Shown in pieces: positions 1 through 8,543 of a stretch of DNA of 64,000 nucleotides. How positions within the stretch are numbered: the first letter of the stretch is position 1; the number at the start of each line of letters is the position of its first letter. The position numbers and the translations under genes are program-made. Source of the stretch: Paenibacillus sp. FSL K6-1096 (GTDB taxonomy: Bacteria; Bacillota; Bacilli; Paenibacillales; Paenibacillaceae); the NCBI RefSeq assembly GCF_037977055.1, contig NZ_CP150274.1:3224001-3288000 (forward strand). The letters run 5' to 3'. The notes below the pieces were generated by a model, which made no database searches, was not told the origin of the DNA, and worked only from the letters and a program-made list of their open reading frames with translations.

Positions 1-116
1 CTGCGTTCCTGGGCAACCTCCAACAGCTCGCTTCGTAAGTTCTCTATAGTAAGGAACAGCTCATCTTCTCTGTAATCCTGGACTTTGGCCTCAGGAGAAT
101 GGGGGTAAAGGTTCAC
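1..116 (-). CDS. Spo0E-like aspartyl-phosphate phosphatase, N-terminal part
   Basis: The first 38 codons of a minus-strand gene run off the left edge of the window. The likely start is GTG at 116, preceded by AGAAGGTGAG at a normal distance. After a short polar leader the protein reads LFLTIENLRSELLEVAQER. This resembles the first helix of the small Spo0E family, which dephosphorylates Spo0A~P and delays sporulation. The second helix with the family SQELD motif would lie outside the window, so the assignment rests on half of a short domain. It could be another small coiled-coil protein. Confidence 0.5.
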   Translation of the reverse strand, partial: MNLYPHSPEAKVQDYREDELFLTIENLRSELLEVAQER

Positions 117-240
117 GGTTACTCACCTTCTCTCTATCAACTTCTACCCTATCATAAAGCATGATGCCAAAAAACAAAATTTGCAAAAAAAGAAAAAAAT
201 GTCGGCAGAAGCATGAATCCTTTCTTTTATTTATATCCTT

Positions 241-1125
241 TTATACACCCAGCACCTTCATCGCAAAAGCTATCCACTCCCTCGCAGCAAACGACAGGTA
301 GCGGTCTCTGCGCCAGATCATGCCGAGCTGCCAGGGAATGACCGGCTCTGTCAGGGGAATGACCGCGATCCGTGAGCGGTCGACCTCGCGGCAGATGGTC
401 TCCGGCAGCAGCGCGATGCCCATGCCGGCCGCAACCATCCGGCTGATAAGATCCCACTGCGAGCTCTCATAGACCACCTTGGGCTGAAAGCCCGCCTTCA
501 CACATTCCGAGATGATGCGGTCATGCAGGGCGAAGTCCTCGCGGAACAGGACGAATTCCTCTTCCGCCAGCTCCTTCAGCTTAACCTGCTCCGCCCCGTC
601 CAGACGGTGGCCTGCGGGAACCAGCAGCTCCAGCTTCTCCTCCACGAAGGTGAAGCAGTGGAACCTGGCCGCATCCACCGGCAGCACAATCGCCCCGATG
701 TCGAGCAGACCGGCCTCTACATCATCCTCGACTTTTTTGGCCCCGTCTTCATGCAGCCGGATCGTCACATCAGGATACTTGCGGTGGAATTCCCCGATGA
801 CCGCAGGAAAGAAGCTTGCCCCCACCATCGGCGGCAGGCCGATACGGATATGCCCCCGCTTCAGATTCCGCAGACTGTCCAGCTCGGTGGAGAGGCTGGC
901 GAACGATTCAACAATATTCTGCGCTTTGACGAGCAGCAGCTCTCCGGCATCCGTCAGGCGGATGCTTTTGCCCTCGCGGTAGAACAGGTCTGCGCCAAGC
1001 TCCAGCTCCAGATTGCGGATCATCTTGCTGATCGTAGGCTGGGTGATATACAGCGATTCTGCAGCCCGGGAGAAGCTGTTCAGCCTGGCGGCCTGCACGA
1101 AATACTCCAGTTGTCTGATCTCCAT
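241..1125 (-). CDS. cidR: LysR-family regulator of the divergent cidAB genes
   Basis: A LysR-type regulator of 294 residues. The N-terminal winged helix begins MEIRQLEYFVQAARLNSFSRAA, followed by a substrate-binding domain of normal length. The start is placed at 1125, not at the ATG at 1140, because GGAGGG between the two ATGs is the ribosome site. It is divergent from a cidA/cidB pair, the same arrangement as Bacillus ywbI-ywbH-ywbG. CidR proteins in that setting activate cidAB in response to acetate or pyruvate overflow metabolism; that function is inferred from synteny. A LysR-type dyad lies in the intergenic region at 1154-1168. Confidence 0.85.
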   Translation of the reverse strand: MEIRQLEYFVQAARLNSFSRAAESLYITQPTISKMIRNLELELGADLFYREGKSIRLTDAGELLLVKAQNIVESFASLSTELDSLRNLKRGHIRIGLPPMVGASFFPAVIGEFHRKYPDVTIRLHEDGAKKVEDDVEAGLLDIGAIVLPVDAARFHCFTFVEEKLELLVPAGHRLDGAEQVKLKELAEEEFVLFREDFALHDRIISECVKAGFQPKVVYESSQWDLISRMVAAGMGIALLPETICREVDRSRIAVIPLTEPVIPWQLGMIWRRDRYLSFAAREWIAFAMKVLGV

Positions 1126-1153
1126 AAGATTGCCCTCCATATATAGACATAAG

Positions 1154-1168
1154 GAATGTCAGATATTC
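1154..1168. promoter_or_regulatory. Candidate LysR-type operator between cidR and cidA
   Basis: The 15-bp imperfect dyad GAATGTCAGATATTC (GAAT-N7-ATTC) has the size of a LysR-family site. It sits in the 111-bp region between the divergent cidR and cidA starts. The binding protein is presumed to be CidR. No footprint evidence is available from sequence. Confidence 0.4.
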
Positions 1169-1236
1169 AATCTATTCATTTTACCTATGAAAGAAACAGA
1201 TGTAAACTTTCAGTAAGATGAAAGGAGGGATTCCTG

Positions 1237-1608
1237 ATGAGAAAGATTGCTCTAAGCCTGCTGCAGGTTGCCGGACTTACCGTCTTCTCCCTGCTGATTA
1301 ACCTGTTGACCTCAACCCTGCATATTCCGCTGCCCGGCAGCATCATTGGGATGATTGTATTATTCATTCTGCTGGAGTCCGGCGTGGTCCGCCTGAACTG
1401 GGTGGAGGCAGGCGCTTCCTGGCTGCTGGCCGAGCTGCTGCTGTTCTTCATTCCCTCTGCAATCGGCGTGATGAAATATTCAACCTTACTTGAAGCCGAC
1501 GGCCTGCAGGTGCTGGCTGTGGTACTCATAGGAACCTTTGCCGTCATGGCAAGCTCAGGCCTGCTGACAGGCGCTATCTATAAAGTGAAGGAGCGTAAAA
1601 GCTCATGA
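1237..1608 (+). CDS. cidA: CidA/LrgA-family holin-like membrane protein
   Basis: A protein of 123 residues with about four hydrophobic segments and the family signature IPLPGSIIGMIVLFILLESG. CidA/LrgA proteins are small oligomeric membrane proteins linked to murein hydrolase export, programmed lysis and pyruvate transport. The start ATG follows a perfect AAAGGAGGG site at 8-9 bp. The stop overlaps the start of the next gene by 4 bp (ATGA), so the two are translationally coupled. The basic C-terminal tail (KVKERKSS) predicts a cytoplasmic end. Confidence 0.9.
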   Translation: MRKIALSLLQVAGLTVFSLLINLLTSTLHIPLPGSIIGMIVLFILLESGVVRLNWVEAGASWLLAELLLFFIPSAIGVMKYSTLLEADGLQVLAVVLIGTFAVMASSGLLTGAIYKVKERKSS

Positions 1609-2288
1609 CAACCGGACTCTTATTCCTGGGACTTACGATCGCTGTATATCTTCTGACCAAGCGTGTCTATGCGGCCACCGGCAAAATGTATATGTCCCCG
1701 CTGATTATTACTCCCCTGCTGATCATCGGCTTCCTGCTGATGACCGGAAGCTCGTATGAATCATATAATTCGGGAGGCAAATGGCTGTCGGATCTGCTTC
1801 AGCCGGCGACCATCGCCTTCGCCATTCCTCTGCACAAGAATTTCAAGGTGCTCAAAAAGCACGCCGCCGAGATTGCGGCTGGCGTGCTGTCAGGTACGGT
1901 TACGGCGGTGCTGTCCTCCATGCTGCTGGCCAAGTGGCTGCACTTAAGCGGTGATCTGGCGACCAGTCTGGTCCCGCGCTCCGTGACGACACCAATCGCC
2001 ATGAGCATCTCGCAGAGCATCGGCGGCGTACCCAGCATTACCGCTGTCTTCGTCATCCTGACCGGTGTACTGGGAACGATGATGGGCCCGTCCGTGCTGC
2101 GCCTTTTCCGGATTGAGAACGAGGTCGCGCGCGGGGTATCGCTGGGAACCGCAGCACACGGCACAGGCACCTCCAAGGCCTTCGAGCTTAGCTCGCTGAC
2201 CGGCACCATCTCCAGCATCTCGATGATTCTGACGGCGCTGTTCTCGATCGGGCTGGCACCCGCGCTGCTCGCCGTGTTCATTCAGTAA
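1605..2288 (+). CDS. cidB: CidB/LrgB-family membrane protein
   Basis: A protein of 227 residues with six or more hydrophobic helices. It carries the conserved LrgB segment SVTTPIAMSISQSIGG followed by AAHGTGTSKAFE, which is typical of the family. It overlaps cidA by 4 bp and forms the normal CidAB pair. LrgB-type proteins partner with LrgA in control of lysis and in uptake of pyruvate or export of overflow metabolites. Nothing is unusual in length. No clear terminator was seen in the 27 bp before the convergent oxidoreductase gene. Confidence 0.9.
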   Translation: MTTGLLFLGLTIAVYLLTKRVYAATGKMYMSPLIITPLLIIGFLLMTGSSYESYNSGGKWLSDLLQPATIAFAIPLHKNFKVLKKHAAEIAAGVLSGTVTAVLSSMLLAKWLHLSGDLATSLVPRSVTTPIAMSISQSIGGVPSITAVFVILTGVLGTMMGPSVLRLFRIENEVARGVSLGTAAHGTGTSKAFELSSLTGTISSISMILTALFSIGLAPALLAVFIQ

Positions 2289-2315
2289 GAGAGCTTCTGT
2301 CTGGACCCTTGAGTC

Positions 2316-3284
2316 CTAGAGCTTCACTGGCGCCCCGCTCTTCGCTGATTCATAGGCGGCGCAGGTAACCTTCAGCGTCTTGTACCCGTCCTCATAATCG
2401 CTGAGAATCCGGGAGCGGTCCCCGGTACGCACCGCGTGCAGGAAGGCCTCGCTCTCTGCGGCGTAAGGGTTGCCGGTGTTCTTATATTCCTTGCTGTCCC
2501 CGCTGCGCATCTCCAGCAGGCGGTCCGGGCTCCAGTCCAGCAGTCCGTTATCATTATAGAAGCTGATGCCGGTCTTCCCTACCTCGCCGGGCAGCACACA
2601 GGTGTTGGAGATGCTGGCAATCACACCGCTGGCAAGCTTCAGCGATACCGTACCCACATCCGATACGGTCACTCCTTCATGCTTCTCATGCATGATCCGG
2701 TTGCCGAACATACCGTACACCTCCGTCACTTCCCCGGCCAGGTAACGCAGCAGGTCCACGATATGTGTTGTCTGCTCCGTGAACTGTCCGCCGGACTGCT
2801 CCTGATTGCGCCACCAGGCTACGCCGGGCATTCCGCCCATCCATTCCCCGGTAATCATCCCCACCTTGTCTCCGGAGAGCAGCTGCTTCAGCCGCTGAAT
2901 ATTCTCCTGATAACGGAAGTGATAGCCTACTGAGGTCAGCAGGTTATGCTCCTTGACGTCCTCCAGCAGACTGGCCGGAATCATTGTGCTTGAGCCAAGC
3001 GGCTTCTCCACGAAAAAGGGAATATCCCGGCGGATCAGCGACCGCTCAATGGCCCCGTGCGACTGTGGCGGCACACAGATGTAGACGGCATCCAGCTTGT
3101 GGCTGTCCAGCATTTCGGTAATCTCCCCATAGCCCTCAGCTCCGTAAGGACGGGCCATCTCTTCACCCTTCGCCTTGCTGCTCCCGCAGACCGCCTTCAG
3201 CGATACATCCTCCATGCCTGCCAGCAGGTCCGCGTGTACCTTAGAGAACCAGCCGGTTCCCACGATTCCGATGTTAAGCGTCAT
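2316..3284 (-). CDS. Gfo/Idh/MocA-family NAD(P)-dependent oxidoreductase
   Basis: A protein of 322 residues. The Rossmann motif GIVGTGWFSKVHADLL is at the N-terminus and EKPLGSS carries the conserved catalytic Lys (EKP) of the Gfo/Idh/MocA family. The C-terminal half has the usual alpha/beta domain with a GGQFTEQTTHIVDLLRYL segment. Members oxidise or reduce sugars and cyclitols, and the substrate cannot be read from sequence. The start has AGGAGG 7 bp upstream. It lies 62 bp downstream of the helicase gene on the same strand and may be co-transcribed. A second, unrelated paralogue is at 15310-16305. Confidence 0.85.
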   Translation of the reverse strand: MTLNIGIVGTGWFSKVHADLLAGMEDVSLKAVCGSSKAKGEEMARPYGAEGYGEITEMLDSHKLDAVYICVPPQSHGAIERSLIRRDIPFFVEKPLGSSTMIPASLLEDVKEHNLLTSVGYHFRYQENIQRLKQLLSGDKVGMITGEWMGGMPGVAWWRNQEQSGGQFTEQTTHIVDLLRYLAGEVTEVYGMFGNRIMHEKHEGVTVSDVGTVSLKLASGVIASISNTCVLPGEVGKTGISFYNDNGLLDWSPDRLLEMRSGDSKEYKNTGNPYAAESEAFLHAVRTGDRSRILSDYEDGYKTLKVTCAAYESAKSGAPVKL

Positions 3285-3346
3285 ATTACTGCCTCCTGTG
3301 TCCTGTGTAGTCTTGATGAAAGCCTTATCAGTTGATTATACCCGTA

Positions 3347-5659
3347 TCAGCCCAGGACCGAATAGTCCCGCCACTCCTCAGGGAGCAGCTGCCGGTAACC
3401 GTTCTGCAGAAATCGGTCATCGGCGAGCACAATTACACCGTTATCGCTCTCGCTGCGGATCAGCCGCCCTCCGGCCTGCCGGACCTTGCACATTCCCGGG
3501 TAGACGTAGGCGTAATCGAAGCCGTTCCTGCCCTGCGCCTGGAAGTAGCTCCGCAGCAGATTGCGCTCCAGCCCCACCTGCGGCAGGCCGACACCTACGA
3601 CCATCACTCCGTTCAGCCGGTCCCCCGGAAGATCCACCCCTTCGGAGAAAATACCGCCCAGCACGGCAAAGCCCAGCAGTGTCTCCGGGTTATCCGGCGA
3701 GAATGCCGCCAGGAACTGCTCCCGCTCCGCTTCGCTCATCCCGCTGCCCTGCAGCAGCGTGCGGACCTGCGGGTAGCTCTCTGTAAACACTTCATAGACG
3801 TTCTTCAGATACAGATAGGACGGGAAGAAGACCAGGTAATTGCCCTTCTTCGCGGCCATGCCCATCAGCGCATCGCTGAGCGGCTGCAGGGAGGCCTCCC
3901 GGTCATGATACCGGGTGGACACGGGGAGAACGGACACCTGCCACTGCTCCTTGTGAAAAGGCGACGGCAGGCTCAGGCTGTAGTCGTCCTCCCCGGCCCC
4001 GATCATATCCCTGTAATAATGGAGCGGCGAGAGGGTGGCCGAGAACAGAATCTGGCTGCGGAAGCTCTTCGCCATCTGCTGCAGCAGATGCGAGGGATCG
4101 AGATTGAACAGCTTCAGGAATACATCGCCGCCGCTTACCTCGGCATAGGTGATATAACGTTCATCATAGGTTCGGAAGGTACGCAGCATTGCCTGGACAG
4201 CATAAAAGGTATCAAGCAGGCTGTCCGTCCCCTCCCCGTCCGCCTGCGGGAGGAGCGGAGCTGAAGCATGCAGCAGCTCTTGCTCGCTTTCTGCCGCGAA
4301 CTGCTCCAGCAGCTCCGGCAGCTCCGCCGGATAGTCCTTCCACTCCCCTGCCTTGCGGTCGCCGCAGCTCTTGCGCAGTGTAATGAAGAAGGCATTCACC
4401 GCTTTGGCGGCGGCGCTGAGCTGCGGATTCACCGTCTTGTACTGCCGCTGCAGCGCCAGGAACGGCGCCTTCGTCAGCGCGGCGGAATACATCTCCCGCC
4501 CCCGGTCCACCAGATTATGCGCTTCATCCACCAGCAGCACGGTATGCTTCTTCCGTTCCTCGGACATCCGCTTCAGGCTGATCCGCGGATCATAGATGTA
4601 ATTGTAATCACAGATCACTACATCGCAGGCATAGGCTGCATCGAGTGAGAATTCAAAGGGGCATACCTCATGCCTCCGGGCATAGCCGGCAATGGTCTCG
4701 CGGGTCATCAGCGTCTCATGCTCCAGCATATCGAGCAGCGCGCCATTGATCCGGTCATAGTAGCCCTCGGCATACGGGCAGGACTCCAGGCTGCATAGCC
4801 CCTCCTCCCGGAAGCAGGCCTTCTCCTTAGCGGTCAGGGCAATGACATGCAGATGCAGCCCCCGGCTGTTCAGCACCGCAACCGCCTCCTGCGCGGCGAT
4901 CCGGGTAACCGTCTTGGCCGTCAGATAGAAGATACCGGCCGCCTTGCCTTCACCCAGCGCCTTGACCGCCGGGAACAGCGTCGACATCGTCTTGCCGATG
5001 CCGGTCGGCGCCTGGGCGAAGAGATTGGCCCCCTCGGCTATTGCGGTGTATACAGCGGCAGCGAAGTGCCGCTGGCCTGTCCGGTAGGCCGGGAACGGAA
5101 ACGCCAAGCCGGGAATGCTCTCCCCTCTCTTCGTGCTATGCCGGACCATCATCTCGGCATACGGCACATACCGGTCTACCGTCTCTTCCGCAAAGGCCTC
5201 CAGCGCTTCGCGGCTCATCTCCCGGTAGAGGCTGTGCTGCGCGCCGCCTCCCCGCTGCACATAGGTGAGCTTCACCTTAATGGAGGGAAGCTCCAGATCG
5301 GCAGCAAGCATATAAGCATACATATAAGCCTGCGCCCAGTGCACCTCCTTCCCTTCCAGGGCAGCGTCCGGCGTTCCGGCTATCGATTTAATCTCCTCCA
5401 CCGTCAGGCTGCCGTCCTCTGCGGCCAGCAGGCCGTCGCAGCGCCCGTCGATCAGGAACAGCAGAGACCCGCGCCGCAGCTCGGTCTTCAGATAGACCTC
5501 CTTGCGGTCGCCCTCCTTATATTGCTTCTGGATCAGCTGATGGCTGCGCGTCCCCTCCGCCATCGCCGCTGCGCTGCCGAAGCCCGGCTCCAGACTGCCG
5601 CTGCGGTAGGCATATTCCACCAGCGCCCTGACGGACAGGGCGATTTCCGTATACTCCAT
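3347..5659 (-). CDS. Fusion of a RecB-like nuclease domain with an XPD/DinG-type Fe-S helicase
   Basis: A protein of 770 residues. Residues 1-170 carry a RecB/Cas4-like PD-(D/E)XK pattern: H40, D75, E89-x-K91 and Q110-xxx-Y114. Residues 190-770 form a superfamily 2 helicase of the XPD/DinG type, with Walker A APTGIGKT at 217-224, four candidate Fe-S cysteines (C282, C289, C294, C333) and a DEAH box at 378-381. The C-terminal motor has GIFSEGVDLPGDRL and QAGGRLIRSE motifs. It probably unwinds and cuts damaged or replication-associated DNA; this role is inferred. The start at 5659 is chosen because GGAGGTGA lies 6 bp upstream, inside the longer ORF. Confidence 0.85.
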   Translation of the reverse strand: MEYTEIALSVRALVEYAYRSGSLEPGFGSAAAMAEGTRSHQLIQKQYKEGDRKEVYLKTELRRGSLLFLIDGRCDGLLAAEDGSLTVEEIKSIAGTPDAALEGKEVHWAQAYMYAYMLAADLELPSIKVKLTYVQRGGGAQHSLYREMSREALEAFAEETVDRYVPYAEMMVRHSTKRGESIPGLAFPFPAYRTGQRHFAAAVYTAIAEGANLFAQAPTGIGKTMSTLFPAVKALGEGKAAGIFYLTAKTVTRIAAQEAVAVLNSRGLHLHVIALTAKEKACFREEGLCSLESCPYAEGYYDRINGALLDMLEHETLMTRETIAGYARRHEVCPFEFSLDAAYACDVVICDYNYIYDPRISLKRMSEERKKHTVLLVDEAHNLVDRGREMYSAALTKAPFLALQRQYKTVNPQLSAAAKAVNAFFITLRKSCGDRKAGEWKDYPAELPELLEQFAAESEQELLHASAPLLPQADGEGTDSLLDTFYAVQAMLRTFRTYDERYITYAEVSGGDVFLKLFNLDPSHLLQQMAKSFRSQILFSATLSPLHYYRDMIGAGEDDYSLSLPSPFHKEQWQVSVLPVSTRYHDREASLQPLSDALMGMAAKKGNYLVFFPSYLYLKNVYEVFTESYPQVRTLLQGSGMSEAEREQFLAAFSPDNPETLLGFAVLGGIFSEGVDLPGDRLNGVMVVGVGLPQVGLERNLLRSYFQAQGRNGFDYAYVYPGMCKVRQAGGRLIRSESDNGVIVLADDRFLQNGYRQLLPEEWRDYSVLG

Positions 5660-5818
5660 AGGGGTCACCTCCAACAATTACCGGGCCATTTTATTGCGCT
5701 GACCCGATATTCATCCTTTACCAGCGGTATTCCCCTGCCTGAGGGAAATAGCTGCAGCGCAGTCCGTTAATATAGTGTTTTACGCGCGCTTCATAGCGAA
5801 TACGGCAGGTTCTGATTT

Positions 5819-5847
5819 TTGACATTCCCTGCCTGACATTGCATAAT
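5819..5847 (+). promoter_or_regulatory. Strong sigma-A promoter for the LTA synthase gene
   Basis: TTGACA at 5819-5824, a 17-bp spacer and CATAAT at 5842-5847 give a near-consensus vegetative promoter. Transcription should begin near 5854, about 47 bp before the GTG start at 5901. No operator-like dyad overlaps it, so expression is probably constitutive. Confidence 0.75.
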
Positions 5848-5900
5848 AAATTTTATTGATAATGGAATTTTTATGTCCTCTTTAGAAAGAAGGCGAAGCT

Positions 5901-7766
5901 GTGTCATCCGTAACATTGAAGCGATGGTTGCTTAAGCCATTTGTATTCTTTTCCATTCTGTTTCTGTTCAAGAGCCTGTTGGCCTGGGGTGTCATCTTTG
6001 ATGATCTGCAATTCTGGAAATCGATTCTGACGGAGCTGCCGTTTGTCTGGGCGCTGTTCTTCCTGATTGAGCGCTTTGCATCAAGACGGAAGCTCGGATA
6101 TTACATGACCGTGAACCTGCTGGTTACGGCGATCTTTTTTGCCGCGATTATGTACTTCAAGTATTACGGGGTTATTGTCACTTACCATGCCGCAGAGCAG
6201 GTGAACCAGGTCACCGCCGTCAAGAACAGCGTATTCTCCCTGATGGACCCTTATTATCTGCTGATCTTCACCGATATTATCGTCCTGGGCTTCTATTTCT
6301 TCATTAACAAGAAGGGGCGCAATTACAAAAAGGATCAGATCAACCGGCCGAACGGCCGGGGGCTGCATGTCGTGCTGTTCGCGGTATCGCTCGGGCTCTG
6401 CCTGTTCAATATTCTGCCGAATAAAGCCAGCATGAACGAGATCAAGAAGGCCCAGGAGATGGGCATCCTTAATTATGAAGCATATACGATCTTTGCTCAA
6501 GACCGGACAGAGCTGGTGCAGGCCAGCGAGATTACCCAGGACAGCATTAACCAGCTCAAAGGCATCGATCCTGCGGCAGTCTCGCCCTATGCCGGTGCCG
6601 CGAAGAACAAGAATCTGATTGTGATCCAGCTGGAGTCGTTCCAGAACTTCCTGCTCGGCCTGAAGCTTGACGGCCAGGAGGTGACCCCTAACCTGAACCG
6701 CCTGATGGAGAACAGCCTGTACTTCAATAACTTCTATCAGATGGTCGGCCAGGGCAATACCTCTGACGCGGAATTCGTAGTCAACTCGTCGTTCTATATT
6801 CCTCCGCAGGGCGCAGCGACCATGTCCTATATCGACAAGGAGCTGCCGAGCCTGCCCCGTCTCTTGCAGGCCAGCGGCTATCAGACTGCCACCTTCCATA
6901 CGAATGTGGTGGAATTCTGGAACCGCGGGGAACTGTACAGCGCCCTGGGCTGGGAGAAGTATTATGACCATGAGTTCTTCGGAGACGAGGATGCCTTCTT
7001 CTTCGGCGCTTCCGATGAGGTGCTCTACCGCAAAACCGCCGGGAAGCTGAAGGAGATGGGCGCAGCCGGCCAGCCGTTCTACGCGCAGGTGATCTCCATG
7101 TCTGCACATCATCCGTTCACCATTCCTGCAGAGAAGTACAAGATGAAGCTGCCCGAGCGGTATGAAGGTACGTTCGTGGGGGATTATATCCGCTCGCAGA
7201 ACTATGCGGACTATGCCTTCGGCCAATTCGTGGATGAACTGAAGGCGGATGGTCTGTGGGACAACAGCCTGATTATGGTCTATGGCGACCATATGGGGCT
7301 GCCGATCTACTCACTTGACCATGATGACAAGGAATTAATGAAGGAAATCTACGGTCATGACTACAGCTACGCCAATATGCTCAATATTCCGCTGCTGATC
7401 CATAGCGAGGGCGCACTTGCTCCGCAGAAGCTGGAGCAGGTGGGCGGAGAGGTCGATATTCTGCCGACTGCCGCCAGTCTGCTGGGTGTGCCGGTGGATC
7501 ACCAGATCCATTTCGGCCAGGATCTGCTCAGCCAGACCTACAATCTGCTGCCGCAGCGGTACTACCTGCCGACCGGCTCCTTCATTGCCAGCTCGGCGCT
7601 GCTGATTCCCGGCAACAGCTTCGAGGATAATACCCAATATCCGCTGGCTGCCGGAGGGCATGCTCCTGCCGGTACCGAGGATGAATACAGCCGCGCGCTG
7701 CGGCTGCGCCAGTTGTCGGACAGCTACATCATGCAGCTGCCGGACAAAGCTCCGGCCGCAGAATAG
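5901..7766 (+). CDS. ltaS: LtaS-family lipoteichoic acid synthase
   Basis: A membrane-anchored sulfatase-fold enzyme of 621 residues. It polymerises glycerol-phosphate from phosphatidylglycerol onto a glycolipid anchor outside the membrane. About five hydrophobic helices occupy residues 10-175, and the extracellular catalytic domain follows. Catalytic features are visible: E245 in VIQLESFQN, nucleophile T287 in GQGNTSDAEF, and metal ligands D463-H464 in VYGDHMG. The GTG start has AAGAAGG 7 bp upstream. Bacilli often carry several LtaS paralogues (synthase, primase, stress forms), and the sequence does not show which this is. A strong terminator follows at 7822. Confidence 0.88.
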   Translation: MSSVTLKRWLLKPFVFFSILFLFKSLLAWGVIFDDLQFWKSILTELPFVWALFFLIERFASRRKLGYYMTVNLLVTAIFFAAIMYFKYYGVIVTYHAAEQVNQVTAVKNSVFSLMDPYYLLIFTDIIVLGFYFFINKKGRNYKKDQINRPNGRGLHVVLFAVSLGLCLFNILPNKASMNEIKKAQEMGILNYEAYTIFAQDRTELVQASEITQDSINQLKGIDPAAVSPYAGAAKNKNLIVIQLESFQNFLLGLKLDGQEVTPNLNRLMENSLYFNNFYQMVGQGNTSDAEFVVNSSFYIPPQGAATMSYIDKELPSLPRLLQASGYQTATFHTNVVEFWNRGELYSALGWEKYYDHEFFGDEDAFFFGASDEVLYRKTAGKLKEMGAAGQPFYAQVISMSAHHPFTIPAEKYKMKLPERYEGTFVGDYIRSQNYADYAFGQFVDELKADGLWDNSLIMVYGDHMGLPIYSLDHDDKELMKEIYGHDYSYANMLNIPLLIHSEGALAPQKLEQVGGEVDILPTAASLLGVPVDHQIHFGQDLLSQTYNLLPQRYYLPTGSFIASSALLIPGNSFEDNTQYPLAAGGHAPAGTEDEYSRALRLRQLSDSYIMQLPDKAPAAE

Positions 7767-7821
7767 CCGGTCGCCGGCCCGGCGCTCTGCATAATTAATA
7801 CGGATATGCCAACGCCGCTGA

Positions 7822-7857
7822 AATAAGCCAGCCCCCGAGGGGGCTGGCTTATTGTTA
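7822..7857. terminator. Bidirectional intrinsic terminator between ltaS and the MarR gene
   Basis: The inverted repeat AATAAGCCAGCCCCC / GGGGGCTGGCTTATT is almost perfect and is followed by a T-rich tail on the plus strand; the minus strand exits through a stretch reading TTTCAGC. It sits between two convergent genes and probably serves both. Confidence 0.85.
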
Positions 7858-7869
7858 TTATGACAAGGC

Positions 7870-8301
7870 TTAGCGCTCCTGGTTCTCAAGGATCAGGAAG
7901 TAGCGCGCGAAGTTCTCCAGCTCTGCCGGCTCCAGTATCGACAGATGCTCCTGCAGCAGCAGCATGGAACGGTACTGCGCTTCCTCCAGAACATCCTGCC
8001 CCTTATCGGTTATGGTGACCAGCACCGCCCTGCGGTCATTCTCGTCCGGCACCCGGGTAATCAGCTCCAGCAGCTCCAGGCGGTCGAGCATGACGGTGAC
8101 TGCACTGGATTTGACCTCCATTTTCTCAGCCAGCTGAATGACTCTCGCCTGCTTCTCCTGAGAGATCATCTGCAGCAGCCCAAACTGCGGCACAGTCAGC
8201 CCCAGCTCCTTATGCAGCGACATCTGTGACATGATTCTGCGCTGTACCCTCCACATGGACAATCCCACACGTTCGATCAGCGGATTGATTTCTTGTGACA
8301 T
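7870..8301 (-). CDS. MarR-family transcriptional regulator
   Basis: A protein of 143 residues with the standard MarR fold. The winged helix includes ARVIQLAEKMEVKSSAVTVMLDRLELLELITR, and the wing motif DENDRRAVLVTITDKG is diagnostic. It is a probable dimeric repressor responding to small molecules. The target is unknown; the gene is 242 bp from the divergent chemoreceptor gene and convergent with ltaS. GGGAG lies about 9 bp before the ATG. The closer AAAGGA abuts the ATG and is too close to serve. Confidence 0.85.
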   Translation of the reverse strand: MSQEINPLIERVGLSMWRVQRRIMSQMSLHKELGLTVPQFGLLQMISQEKQARVIQLAEKMEVKSSAVTVMLDRLELLELITRVPDENDRRAVLVTITDKGQDVLEEAQYRSMLLLQEHLSILEPAELENFARYFLILENQER

Positions 8302-8486
8302 TCCTTTCAGCTCCCGGCCTGTTCATTCTGTTTCAAGCGTACCATTATCCAAGCTGCACATTCAATAGAATTGTATTTCATTAATGCCAAAGGGCCCGTT
8401 TTTGCAATGATATTTCATACATTATTCATCTTTTTTCGACAGAAAAATTCTTTTTTCGCTCTATGCTCAAAACGCAGCGGATGCGC

Positions 8487-8518
8487 TATAATCGTAGCAG
8501 TGATAGCTAGAATCACTG
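8487..8518 (+). promoter_or_regulatory. Candidate -10 box and dyad upstream of the chemoreceptor gene
   Basis: TATAAT at 8487-8492 is a consensus -10 box, but no good -35 is visible 17 bp upstream. Six bases further is a perfect 7-bp dyad, CAGTGAT-N7-ATCACTG (8498-8518), which would overlap the transcription start. That position suits a repressor. The divergent MarR protein is a possible but unproven ligand. Confidence 0.4.
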
Positions 8519-8543
8519 AATATACTTAGAGTCAGGGCTGGTG

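Noticed and set aside
3332..4264. Long plus-strand ORFs opposite the helicase gene, and similar long ORFs opposite mprF, menA and other genes
   Set aside because: They are antisense shadows of high-GC coding sequence: rich in Arg, His, Gln and Pro, without ribosome sites or recognisable domains.
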